Below are positions 33,884 through 41,657 of a DNA stretch of 64,000 nt, piece after piece. The DNA is taken from NCBI RefSeq assembly GCF_008124715.1, contig NZ_VNHO01000001.1:1-64000 (forward strand). The letters are read 5' to 3'. Under the pieces are notes generated by a model, which was not told the origin of the DNA, made no database searches, and was given only the letters and a program-made list of their open reading frames with translations. The first letter of the stretch is position 1. Each line of letters begins with the position of its first letter. The translations under genes were made by a program, and so were the position numbers. The stretch comes from Thermosediminibacter litoriperuensis. Its GTDB lineage: Bacteria > Bacillota > Thermosediminibacteria > Thermosediminibacterales > Thermosediminibacteraceae.

Positions 33884-35167
33884 CTATATCACTTTCCGAT
33901 TGAAGAAATCGATCATACCGACTTTCCGAACGCGATTTCTGATTTCTTCTATATCGGTGGTATATAACCCCAGATGTTTCATTCTTTCGAAATAGACGGA
34001 ACCAGAGAAGGTGTATTTTTTGGAAATCCCTTCTTCAGTCTTCATCTGCTCGTTTACATAGGCAATAGCGTCTCCCACCGCCAGATCGGTTGGAATCTCC
34101 ACCAGGCTAACCCCCGCGGCATACCTTACTGCATTAGCCCCGGCCAGGGTTCCGGTGCAGATGGCTTCTGTATGCCCTACAAGCGGTCCCGCCTTTTCCC
34201 CTCCGCAAAAGAGGTTCTCAACCCCCAGGGTTTTGAGGTTGTTGTCCCTCGGAGACATTGCCATATACCTAATGGAATTGCCGATATTGCCTGCATATGG
34301 GTCCTCAAAACGGGCATTTTCAAATCCCGGTATCCTGCGCAACTGATCCAGAGGGAAATACGGCGCCATCAATTTGGCGTGCCCGGTATCCAGTAGTACC
34401 ACGTTCTCAATGAACTCCTTTAGAGCATACTGTTGGCAGGCTTTCTTCGTGAGTATATTTTCATCTTCTCTAACTTCTTCCGGGACAGGGATAACTGCCA
34501 CGCCGGTGGAGTTGAGCTTATCTACTATTTCCTGGGATAATGACTCCTTGAGCAATTTGCAGGAACCGCTCATGGCCCCGTAAGTCCCGTCGGCTTTTTT
34601 CGCCATCATTTCTTTTACGCCGGCCTTTGCGGCAATGCTAACTCGGCCGCCGTAACTGGGACACCTTATTATGCACATAGCGCACCCATTGCCGTATTTT
34701 GTGCAATTGCTCTGGGGTCCGGCAGTGCCGGTACATTCGACGAATACATCGCCATAGAACTTCTCGTCGTTATCGGTTATAACGGCCGTTATTCTGTTTC
34801 CTTCCATTTCAATATCCCTGACACGGCTTCGAGTGTGCACCTCGACTCCGGCCTCCGCCAGTATCCTCCTCACCGCCGGCTCTACTTTGGCTACGTCATA
34901 AAGGGTGGCATGCTTGTGACCGGGAAATTCCACGTTTTTATGCCTGGCTACCGCGTCTGTAACCTGGAATAGCTCTCCGGCCCCCATGGCAATCATTTCT
35001 TCCGCGGCCGTAAATCGGCCGTTGTTTCGCATGATACCGCCTACCAGGCCGGTTCCCAGCAGCATGTCCGTTCTTTCAAGCAGTACAACTTCCGCTCCGG
35101 CTTTTTTGGCGGCCAGAGCGGCGGCACACCCCGACCATCCACCGCCTACGACCACAACTTTAGGCAT
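33884..35167 (-). CDS. FAD-dependent oxidoreductase with cysteine motif (paralog 2)
   Basis: 427 residues from ATG 35167 (GGAGGG seven bases upstream; a GTG lying inside that site is less likely). VVVVGGGWSGCAAALAAKKAG binds FAD, GNGCAMCIIRCPSYGG (near residue 171) is the cysteine loop, and NLFCGGEKAGPLVGHTEA is the C-terminal FAD motif. It is a full-length paralog of the protein at 27440-28765; RNNGRFTAAEEMIAMGAGELF and MSGSCKLLKESLSQEI are shared stretches. It ends the first transcription unit, after the PLP enzyme. Perhaps the two form a heteromer or act on successive intermediates. Confidence 0.8.
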   Translation of the reverse strand: MPKVVVVGGGWSGCAAALAAKKAGAEVVLLERTDMLLGTGLVGGIMRNNGRFTAAEEMIAMGAGELFQVTDAVARHKNVEFPGHKHATLYDVAKVEPAVRRILAEAGVEVHTRSRVRDIEMEGNRITAVITDNDEKFYGDVFVECTGTAGPQSNCTKYGNGCAMCIIRCPSYGGRVSIAAKAGVKEMMAKKADGTYGAMSGSCKLLKESLSQEIVDKLNSTGVAVIPVPEEVREDENILTKKACQQYALKEFIENVVLLDTGHAKLMAPYFPLDQLRRIPGFENARFEDPYAGNIGNSIRYMAMSPRDNNLKTLGVENLFCGGEKAGPLVGHTEAICTGTLAGANAVRYAAGVSLVEIPTDLAVGDAIAYVNEQMKTEEGISKKYTFSGSVYFERMKHLGLYTTDIEEIRNRVRKVGMIDFFNRKVI

Positions 35168-35193
35168 TTTATTACCCTCCACTAAAACTGATA

Positions 35194-36660
35194 TTAGTCA
35201 AGATACCCGCTGTGCTTGGCAACAATTTCCATTAACTTGATAAGAGCTCTTACTGCCCATCTCGCGCGATCTTCTATAATCTGCCCGTTTTCGTCCGTAG
35301 TCCCGAGCCCGGGGGAAATCATTATATTTGCATCGTAAGCCACTGTAGGAATAACCCCCATCTGGGCCACCCCGCTCTGGAATATGTTGGTCCCTGCGTA
35401 CATATCTTCTATCGAGAATATAGGGAGCCCTAGTTCGTCGCCGTTCCAGGTGTTTTCGTAGTTGACTTCCACCGCTCTGCTGTTGTAAGACTTAGTAATT
35501 ATCAATCCTTTCTTTATCTTCGGATGTATCTGTTCAAATTCTTCTTTTACAATGTTGTAAAGATCGTCTACCGGTTTTGTGAGTTCTTCGGGATTTTCTC
35601 TGAGCTCCTTTAAAGCCGCGATGACCCCCAGTAGAGCTTCCTTGCCCGGATCGTTGGTCACGTATGCTGCTTTCCCATAAGACGCCGTCGTACCGTACCT
35701 GTCTCCGTGGTAACCCAGTGCCCTCCTTATATGGACCATATATTCTTCTTTTCCGACGATGAGACCTGCCGTCGTCGATTCGCTGGCTTTATCAAGGCTG
35801 TAAATAATGACGTCCGCCCCGCTCTTTCTGATGTCGTGGCCGATGAAGGGCACTCCCCAGGCATTGTCCAGCACGTAGGGTACGTCAAATTCATGGGCAA
35901 TTTCCGCCAGCCTCTTCTGGAGCACCGGTGTTCCTTCCCCATCCTTAACGCCGTAACCGTAACCCGGAGTGTCGTAAGCTAGAGAAGTTATACCGGCGAA
36001 CATGGATGCTTCTCTTTCAGCCGCAACCCTAATTTTTTTCGCTGAAGCTTCAGGGTCTACTTTGGTCAGGAGTATTACCGGAAAATATTTAATTCCGTGC
36101 ACCGAATAATCTGCACCCACTAGAGGTACTATATGGGTACTCAAGTTGTTTTGCCTTTTCCCGTAAAAGCCCAGCTCTCCAGCGGTACATCCGCGATCGG
36201 ACAGAATATCCTTGAACCTCGGAGGGAACGGCCTTCCGTATCCACCGTGGTGATGCAGATGCTTTTCATAGGGTATGATGTACCTGCTAAGGTAGTTATC
36301 TCCCCTGCCCTGCATCGGTGGGGTAAAAAGCACATCAAAGGTCACCCACAGGCCCGCCTCACAGGTGTTGATAGGCGCCGCATCGTATTCATCACCGTAT
36401 ACGTCCTTTACGATAGCCCTGATTTCGTCCACCAACTTCGCCAGGGGAATAACCTCGGTACTTCCCTTATCAACCGCTTCTCTGACTTTTTTTGTAAGCG
36501 GCGAAGGACAGCCCGATATCGCTCCTGTCAGTCCGAATTTTCCTCTAATCTCCGGGGGTATGCCGATTTCATCGGCAGCTTTCCTGGCTTCCGCATAGAT
36601 GTTTGCGATGTTGGCCTGAAGGTGTCTGTACATCTCGAATTTCTTTTTAAATTTCGGCAT
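35194..36660 (-). CDS. PLP-dependent enzyme, aminotransferase/lyase fold type I
   Basis: 488 residues; AGGAGGT precedes ATG 36660. PLP residues are visible: D265 in VPYVLDNAWGVPF and the Schiff-base lysine K291 in IIYSLDKASES. A His-rich stretch (EKHLHHHGGYGRPFPPRF) and SDRGCTAGELGFYGKRQNNLS are conspicuous. The arrangement resembles large fold type I lyases, tyrosine decarboxylase-like and SepCysS-like enzymes, but I cannot assign one. A beta- or gamma-elimination would make an enamine, fitting the RidA domain encoded 22 bases upstream. Substrate unknown. Confidence 0.7.
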   Translation of the reverse strand: MPKFKKKFEMYRHLQANIANIYAEARKAADEIGIPPEIRGKFGLTGAISGCPSPLTKKVREAVDKGSTEVIPLAKLVDEIRAIVKDVYGDEYDAAPINTCEAGLWVTFDVLFTPPMQGRGDNYLSRYIIPYEKHLHHHGGYGRPFPPRFKDILSDRGCTAGELGFYGKRQNNLSTHIVPLVGADYSVHGIKYFPVILLTKVDPEASAKKIRVAAEREASMFAGITSLAYDTPGYGYGVKDGEGTPVLQKRLAEIAHEFDVPYVLDNAWGVPFIGHDIRKSGADVIIYSLDKASESTTAGLIVGKEEYMVHIRRALGYHGDRYGTTASYGKAAYVTNDPGKEALLGVIAALKELRENPEELTKPVDDLYNIVKEEFEQIHPKIKKGLIITKSYNSRAVEVNYENTWNGDELGLPIFSIEDMYAGTNIFQSGVAQMGVIPTVAYDANIMISPGLGTTDENGQIIEDRARWAVRALIKLMEIVAKHSGYLD

Positions 36661-36682
36661 GCTATTACCTCCTGAAAAAGAT

Positions 36683-37591
36683 TTATTTAAGCTTTACAAT
36701 CATCTCAATTTCACAGGGGGCATCCATCGGCAGCTCGTTAACCCCCACTGCCGAACGTGCATGGGCTCCGGCCTCTCCGAATATTTGATCCAGCAGTTCC
36801 GAGGCACCGTTTACTACCTTTGGCTGCTGGTTGAAACCCTCGGCGCTGTTTACAAAGCCTACTACTTTTACTATTTTCTCTACATTATCGAGACTTCCCG
36901 CCAAGGCCTTAACAATGCTGAGGCAGTTCAGAGCGCATATCCTTGCAGCTTCATACGCCTCTTCCACAGAAATATCTCTGCCTACCTTCCCCTTATACTT
37001 TAATTCTCCATTTACAAAAGGTATCTGTCCGGCAGTGTAAATGTATTTATCTACCAGAACTCCCGGGACGTAAGCAGCGACAGGTTTAGGCGGCTCCGGC
37101 AGTACGATGCCCAATTCCTGCATTCTTTTTTCGAGAGACATAGCGCACCTCCTTTCCGTTGCTTGTTCCCCGATGGTAACTTCTGCATCCAGTTCAAGCC
37201 CCATCTCATTGCCTGAAACCAGATAGGGGGCTTTTACCACAATGTTATAATGGTTTGGCATATGTGTCTCGTCGTAACCCGCTATACTGCCTATAACCCT
37301 GCCGTTGATTTTTACTACATCGCCTATGACTACAACAGCGCTGTTTTTAACTGCAAAAAATCCTACATAGGCAATTCTGTTTACAGTGTCTCCAGGACCC
37401 TTTGCCTCATCGGTAACGATCAGTTCGTGCACCTCGCCAGCCTTCAGGCACCTTGAGGGCTGGACGATTAGGTTCAAACCTCTTGCCTCGTATTTTCCAT
37501 CCAAGACTACTACCAGGCTGCCTTTCAAAGTTTTTTTTCGTACGTATGGATTGGTCGTTCTAAACATACCGGTTTTGTATGGATCTGCCAT
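36683..37591 (-). CDS. DUF6917-like domain fused to RidA enamine/imine deaminase
   Basis: 302 residues. Residues 1-150 are a strand-rich domain (GSLVVVLDGKYEARGLNLIVQ, VNRIAYVGFFAVKNSAVVVIGDVV) resembling DUF6917. Residues 151-302 are RidA/YjgF: VDKYIYTAGQIPFVNGEL, AARICALNCLSIVKAL, and the carboxylate-binding Arg279 in GAHARSAVGVNELP. RidA hydrolyses reactive enamines/imines left by PLP enzymes, and the PLP enzyme gene follows. At the junction is ATG 37141 with a perfect AAAGGAGGTG seven bases upstream, so RidA may also be made separately. Start ATG 37591. Confidence 0.8.
   Translation of the reverse strand: MADPYKTGMFRTTNPYVRKKTLKGSLVVVLDGKYEARGLNLIVQPSRCLKAGEVHELIVTDEAKGPGDTVNRIAYVGFFAVKNSAVVVIGDVVKINGRVIGSIAGYDETHMPNHYNIVVKAPYLVSGNEMGLELDAEVTIGEQATERRCAMSLEKRMQELGIVLPEPPKPVAAYVPGVLVDKYIYTAGQIPFVNGELKYKGKVGRDISVEEAYEAARICALNCLSIVKALAGSLDNVEKIVKVVGFVNSAEGFNQQPKVVNGASELLDQIFGEAGAHARSAVGVNELPMDAPCEIEMIVKLK
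37139..37156 (-). promoter_or_regulatory. Internal ribosome binding site and ATG for RidA
   Basis: Minus-strand AAAGGAGGTGCGCTATG: a near-perfect Shine-Dalgarno sequence and in-frame ATG at the domain junction of the 302-residue frame, with no stop codon before it. Confidence 0.65.
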
Positions 37592-37601
37592 TGGCTACCC
37601 C

Positions 37602-37616
37602 CTCATCACTGATGAG
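37602..37616. promoter_or_regulatory. Candidate operator CTCATC-ACT-GATGAG
   Basis: A perfect 6-bp inverted repeat with a 3-base spacer, 10 bases before the start of the DUF6917-RidA gene and touching its ribosome binding site (GAGGGGG). It matches the site at 33005-33019 in both half-sites and in position. Confidence 0.6.
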
Positions 37617-37700
37617 CTATTACATTTAAGTAATTCGACATTAAAATTGAAAATCCTTCTTACTCAATTATTTTTTTCAACTGAGTACAATACAGCGGTA

Positions 37701-38834
37701 TCACACACCAGGGGCAACCCATTCCATCATTATCCTGTAAAACCTGTCAAAAAACGTCTTTTTCCTGATATCCTGAATCGATAAAAGCGGTACACGGCGG
37801 ACTAAAACACCCTCGATGAACACATGTATCTCCCCGACGACCTGATCTTTAAAGACTGGAGCCGGTACGAAAGGAGGTACAACGAATTTTATCTGTGCCT
37901 TTTCACCATCCCGCATAGGCAGGGCCACGTCTTCTCCGGCTATAAGGACCGCCTTGTTGATGATGCCGCCTTTCACAGGAACGGCAGTGTAGATCTTATT
38001 TTTTGTGACCAACCTGTTTAACCTGTAGGTAATGAAACCGTAGTTTAAAAGCTTGAGGGAATTGGAAAAATGGTCGTGGGCGTTAAGAACTACCGATAAA
38101 AGGCGCAATCCGTTTCTTTCCGCTGTCGCTACAAGACACCTGCCGGCCTTTCCCGTATAACCCGTTTTCACACCATCTATTTCTTCGGAGACCCTGAGTA
38201 ACCGGTTGGTGTTGTATATATGTCTCGGGTGCTTTCCCTCGGTTATAATTATGTCTTTCGTGCTCACTATTTCTCTGAACTTTGGAATATTCAGAGCATA
38301 GCGTGTTATCAAAGCCAAGTCCCTGGCTGTAGTAAAATGCCCCGGTTCGTCCAGACCATGAGGGTTTTTAAAGTGGGTGTTTTCAGCGCCGATTTCCCGT
38401 GCCTTTAAATTCATCATATCCACAAAGGTTTTTACGTCTCCTCCTATGTGTTCAGCAATAGCAATCGCGGCGTCATTGCCTGATGGCAGCAACAGTCCGT
38501 AAAGCATGCTTTCCAGAGACATGGTTTCTCCCGGCTCCAGGTGAAAGGAAGAACCTCTTACTGACGCCGCTTTACGACTTACGGTAACAGTAGAGGTAAG
38601 ATCCCCTCTTTCCAGAGCCACGATTGCCGTCATTATTTTGGTAGTACTTGCCATAGGAAGTCTCATGTCCGAATTTTTTTCCGCCAGAATCCTGCCTGAA
38701 ACCGGATCCATAAGTACATACGCCCGGGCACTCAAGGAAAGATCTGACTCTTTCGCTTCGGAGTCGGAAATAAAAAAGCCCGAGGCAAACAATATAACAA
38801 TTACCATGGCAGCCGAAACGCATTTTTTGAGCAT
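37701..38834 (-). CDS. dacF: D-alanyl-D-alanine carboxypeptidase (PBP5/DacF type)
   Basis: 377 residues. A signal peptide (MLKKCVSAAMVIVILFASGFF) leads to the transpeptidase fold with S-x-x-K in MASTTKIMTA, SGN in LLPSGNDAAIAIAEH and KTG in GVKTGYTGKAGRC. It trims the terminal D-Ala of peptidoglycan outside the membrane. The C-terminal PBP5_C domain is present and ends in an amphipathic stretch. In spore formers the DacF/DacB type is often part of sporulation; no SpoIIAA genes follow here, so dacF rather than dacA is a guess. GGAGGG precedes the ATG. Confidence 0.9.
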   Translation of the reverse strand: MLKKCVSAAMVIVILFASGFFISDSEAKESDLSLSARAYVLMDPVSGRILAEKNSDMRLPMASTTKIMTAIVALERGDLTSTVTVSRKAASVRGSSFHLEPGETMSLESMLYGLLLPSGNDAAIAIAEHIGGDVKTFVDMMNLKAREIGAENTHFKNPHGLDEPGHFTTARDLALITRYALNIPKFREIVSTKDIIITEGKHPRHIYNTNRLLRVSEEIDGVKTGYTGKAGRCLVATAERNGLRLLSVVLNAHDHFSNSLKLLNYGFITYRLNRLVTKNKIYTAVPVKGGIINKAVLIAGEDVALPMRDGEKAQIKFVVPPFVPAPVFKDQVVGEIHVFIEGVLVRRVPLLSIQDIRKKTFFDRFYRIMMEWVAPGV

Positions 38835-38839
38835 AAAAT

Positions 38840-38907
38840 AATCCCTCCAGCTAAGGTTATTTTTTGTAGAAAGAGTGTTTAAAATTCCGCTAAAAGCTGG
38901 GGGGATT
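38840..38907 (-). promoter_or_regulatory. Long inverted repeat covering the dacF ribosome binding site
   Basis: AATCCCTCCAGCT (38840-38852) and AGCTGGGGGGATT (38895-38907) pair at 12 of 13 positions across 42 bases. In the transcript the first arm holds the GGAGGG site of dacF, so pairing would hide it. Confidence 0.4.
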
Positions 38908-38932
38908 TACAGTAGTTACATATAAATTTTGC

Positions 38933-39337
38933 TTATTGATTTTTATATAAAATATTGCATCCGAATTCCTTGGCTATTTTCTCCGCTTCCTTAATATCCT
39001 CCTCGCTACCTATCGACCAGCCTCCTTTTAAAACACCGTTAACATATATTTCGACTCTCTCTTTCTTGAATATCATTAATTTTTCGTGCCGCTGTTTCAT
39101 TTGATTTACCTGCCGCATGACGGCTTCGTCGGGATTTATACCCATAACCTTGAGGGCAATTAAAAGACACGACAGTGCATCTTCCAGTTCCCGCTTGGCT
39201 TTTGCCGTTTCGCCCCTCAAAAGTGCTTTAAGGGATTCAGCAACTTCCTCGTTAAGGTGACTTATGGCTTCCTTAGGGTCCGTTGTCTCGTATTTTCTGT
39301 TTTCCCATATCAGGTTCATAGCCTCCTGAAGTTCCAT
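38933..39337 (-). CDS. MazG-like nucleotide pyrophosphohydrolase family protein
   Basis: 134 residues. Residues 1-85 are a helical MazG/dUTPase-like domain: the first metal helix NEEVAESLKALL (EExxE-type) and the second KRELEDALSCLLIAL (ExxD-type) are visible. The rest is a short alpha/beta tail (VEIYVNGVLKGGWSIGSEEDIKEAE). Relatives split non-standard nucleoside triphosphates. It may be monocistronic; substrate unknown. Confidence 0.7.
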   Translation of the reverse strand: MELQEAMNLIWENRKYETTDPKEAISHLNEEVAESLKALLRGETAKAKRELEDALSCLLIALKVMGINPDEAVMRQVNQMKQRHEKLMIFKKERVEIYVNGVLKGGWSIGSEEDIKEAEKIAKEFGCNILYKNQ

Positions 39338-39383
39338 TTCTACTCCTCTCCCGGAATGATGATATTTGCTTTTTCTATTTTAA

Positions 39384-39418
39384 CAAATAAATAAGGCCCA
39401 GTCTACTTTGGCTGGACC
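39384..39418 (-). terminator. Terminator after gerW
   Basis: Minus-strand GGTCCAG, 10-base loop, CTGGGCC (one G-T pair), then TTATTTATTT. It overlaps the gerW stop. Confidence 0.7.
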
Positions 39419-39822
39419 ACAATGGGTTCTTGATTTTTTTTCAGCACTGCTTTTAGCTGATCTAGTATTTGCGGCGCTGCATCTATAACCCTTTCCCACA
39501 TGGCGTTTTGATGTACCGGCAGCAGTCTGACCTGCCCCTGCCCTACCACCATAAAAGCAACGGGTTGCACCGAAACGCCCGCTCCGCTGCCGCCTCCAAA
39601 AGGCATTTTCTGCGGTTCCTGGTTTTTATCTTTATCCTGACCGTTTTTTAGCGGCAGCTCGCTCCCTCCTGCAGCAAAACCAAAGGTGACTCGAGATACC
39701 GGGATAATAACATTACCGTCCGGGGTTTCCACGGCATCTCCTATTATGGTGTTGACATTTACCATGTCCTTTATGCTTTCCATGGCCGTTTTCATGAGGT
39801 TTTCAATAGGATGTCCGTCCAT
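39403..39822 (-). CDS. gerW: GerW (YtfJ) family sporulation protein
   Basis: 139 residues. Typical YtfJ/GerW features: N-terminal HPIENLMKTAMESIKDMVNVNTIIGDAV, VIIPVSRVTFGFAAGGSE, and GGGSGAGVSVQPVAFMVVG. In Bacillus it is a forespore protein needed for germination of some spores. The neighbours upstream (DUF2953, scpB, scpA) are in the usual Firmicutes order, which supports the call. It overlaps the DUF2953 gene by 31 bases. Confidence 0.9.
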   Translation of the reverse strand: MDGHPIENLMKTAMESIKDMVNVNTIIGDAVETPDGNVIIPVSRVTFGFAAGGSELPLKNGQDKDKNQEPQKMPFGGGSGAGVSVQPVAFMVVGQGQVRLLPVHQNAMWERVIDAAPQILDQLKAVLKKNQEPIVVQPK

Positions 39823-40361
39823 CTTGCTCTCGATCCCTCACCTTTTTTGTGCTCCAACCTTGATGTCAGCAATAAAAGCCCTGCGATAATAATATGACCT
39901 ATTCTCGTGTTTATTATACTTTCTAAATACAGCTCCGTAGTTGGATTTTCGCTAAAATCCGGCTGTATATCCAGCGATAAACAGGAATTATACAGGTTGA
40001 AAAGGCGGTATAAAACAAAATAAGCCAGGCCCCAAATCATCCCAGCGGATATGCCGGTAAGAGCAGGATCACCGAATCCGTATTTTATTCGAAGCGATAT
40101 TTTTTTTATTTTGGCGATTTTAAAAATATAACGCAGCAATCTTTGGGACGTCATAGAATAATTATTTGACGTCGTTTTTGCGGCTCCCTCTCCGGCATCT
40201 GAAGAGATTAATGAATTCCTCTGTATAACTATAAGTCCCAAAATCGATATTTTTATATATATTCTTTTTTGTGAATCTTTCCAGCTGAAAGTTATATTGT
40301 AGGATACGGGAATAAGTACAATAAGTAAAACGGTTAAGCCGATTACTAATAAAACCAGCAC
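39792..40361 (-). CDS. DUF2953 membrane protein
   Basis: 189 residues. One N-terminal membrane helix (VLLVIGLTVLLIVLIPVSYNI), a strand region (ITFSWKDSQKRIYIKISILGLIVI), a middle helical part and a second hydrophobic stretch (GISAGMIWGLAYFVLYRLFNL), with another near the C-terminus (IGHIIIAGLLLLTS). Genes of this family sit between scpB and gerW in many clostridia and are thought to be sporulation-linked. Function unknown. Confidence 0.8.
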   Translation of the reverse strand: MLVLLVIGLTVLLIVLIPVSYNITFSWKDSQKRIYIKISILGLIVIQRNSLISSDAGEGAAKTTSNNYSMTSQRLLRYIFKIAKIKKISLRIKYGFGDPALTGISAGMIWGLAYFVLYRLFNLYNSCLSLDIQPDFSENPTTELYLESIINTRIGHIIIAGLLLLTSRLEHKKGEGSRARWTDILLKTS

Positions 40362-40382
40362 TTTAATCCCCTTGTTTTATGT

Positions 40383-40889
40383 TTAATCGAGCTTGGCCAG
40401 TTCCTCAATAGAGTTCAGGCCGAAGTATTCCAGGCAAAACTGAGTGGTGCCGTATAAAATGGGCCGTCCCGGCGCCTCCAGGCGTCCCATTTCGCATATA
40501 AGGTTTTTTTCTAATAAGCTGTTCAGGGTTTTTTCCACATTGACGCCTCTTATCGCTTCAATTTCGGTTTTCGTTATCGGCTGCTTGAACATTATTATCG
40601 CCAGGGTTTCTAGAGCAGCCCTGGAAAGCTGGCTTTTTACTCTGGGTTTAAATATCGTTTCAATATAAGGATAAATGTCGGGCTTGGTAGTTAATCTAAC
40701 CTTTTCGCCCACCTCAGATATCAAGATTCCTCTTTTTTTCGAATTATATTCCTGTTTCATATCATTTATCAGGCGCACGACCTCCTCTTTTGGGACTTCC
40801 AGCGCCTTTACCAGGTCTTCCACCGCCACCGGGTCGCCGGCTGCAAACAAAATACCCTCCAAAATCCCCATAGCCCGTTCTCTGTCCAT
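40383..40889 (-). CDS. scpB: Segregation and condensation protein B
   Basis: 168 residues with the two winged helices of ScpB: MGILEGILFAAGDPVAVEDLVKALE at the start and LSRAALETLAIIMFKQPITKTEIEAIRGV followed by GRPILYGTTQFCLEYFGL. With ScpA and SMC it forms the condensin complex. It starts at the last base of scpA, so the two are translationally coupled. At 168 aa it is slightly short of the usual 180-200. Confidence 0.95.
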   Translation of the reverse strand: MDRERAMGILEGILFAAGDPVAVEDLVKALEVPKEEVVRLINDMKQEYNSKKRGILISEVGEKVRLTTKPDIYPYIETIFKPRVKSQLSRAALETLAIIMFKQPITKTEIEAIRGVNVEKTLNSLLEKNLICEMGRLEAPGRPILYGTTQFCLEYFGLNSIEELAKLD

Positions 40890-41644
40890 CAGGCTTCCTC
40901 CTTTAAAACGACTGTTATCTCGCCGAAAACCTCGTTCTGGTACGCTTTTATTTTGTTTAATTTTATCAATTCAAGCACTGCAAGAAAGGTAACTATTAGC
41001 TCCAGCCTAGAAGCATTTCTCCTGAACAATTCCCTAAAAGATACCTTTTTTCTACTGGAAATTATGCTATAAACCTGTTTTATTTTTATCTTCAGGGGCA
41101 AAGGTTCCTTCAATATCGTCCGGGGATTTAGATTTTCGGCAACCTTCTGATTCCTTATAATTCTGGAAAAGGTGGATATGAGATCGTCAAAGGTTATCTT
41201 AGAAAGCGCAAAATCATCTTCCCATAAAAAGGAGAGATCCTCCGGCTTGCGCTTGAAAATCCTGCTCTCACTCTCCTCTTTTTCTTTCAGAATCATCGCT
41301 ATATCTTTATACTTCTTATATTCCATCAGCCTGTCCACCAGCTCATTCCTTGGATCCTCTACGTCCGTTACGGCGCTTATCTCCATCTGAACATCGCCGC
41401 TCTTCATAGGCGGAAGCAACATTCTAGATTTTATACTAAGTAAAGTGGCGGCCATCAGCAAAAATTCGCTGGCCAGGTTTATATCTAGTTTTTCAAGCCC
41501 TTCAAGATAGCTCAGATACTGATCCGTCAGCTCTGATATGGGTATATCGTAAATGTTAATCTGGTTCTTTTCTATAAGATGGAGAAGAAGGTCCAAAGGA
41601 CCTTCAAAGGCTTCGAGTTTTACGTTTAACGCCACGCATTTCAC
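40889..41644 (-). CDS. scpA: Segregation and condensation protein A
   Basis: 251 residues. The kleisin of bacterial condensin: N-terminal FEGPLDLLLHLIEKNQINIYDIPISELTDQYL, then LASEFLLMAATLLSIKSRMLLP, and the C-terminal winged helix VTFLAVLELIKLNKIKAYQNEVFGEI. It binds SMC heads and ScpB. Thirteen bases after the M50 protease gene. Confidence 0.95.
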   Translation of the reverse strand: MKCVALNVKLEAFEGPLDLLLHLIEKNQINIYDIPISELTDQYLSYLEGLEKLDINLASEFLLMAATLLSIKSRMLLPPMKSGDVQMEISAVTDVEDPRNELVDRLMEYKKYKDIAMILKEKEESESRIFKRKPEDLSFLWEDDFALSKITFDDLISTFSRIIRNQKVAENLNPRTILKEPLPLKIKIKQVYSIISSRKKVSFRELFRRNASRLELIVTFLAVLELIKLNKIKAYQNEVFGEITVVLKEEA

Positions 41645-41657
41645 CCTTTTTATTTGT

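Noticed and set aside
36133-36675. 180-codon plus-strand open frame
   Set aside because: Antisense to the PLP-enzyme gene, whose motifs are clear; codon bias makes the opposite strand open.
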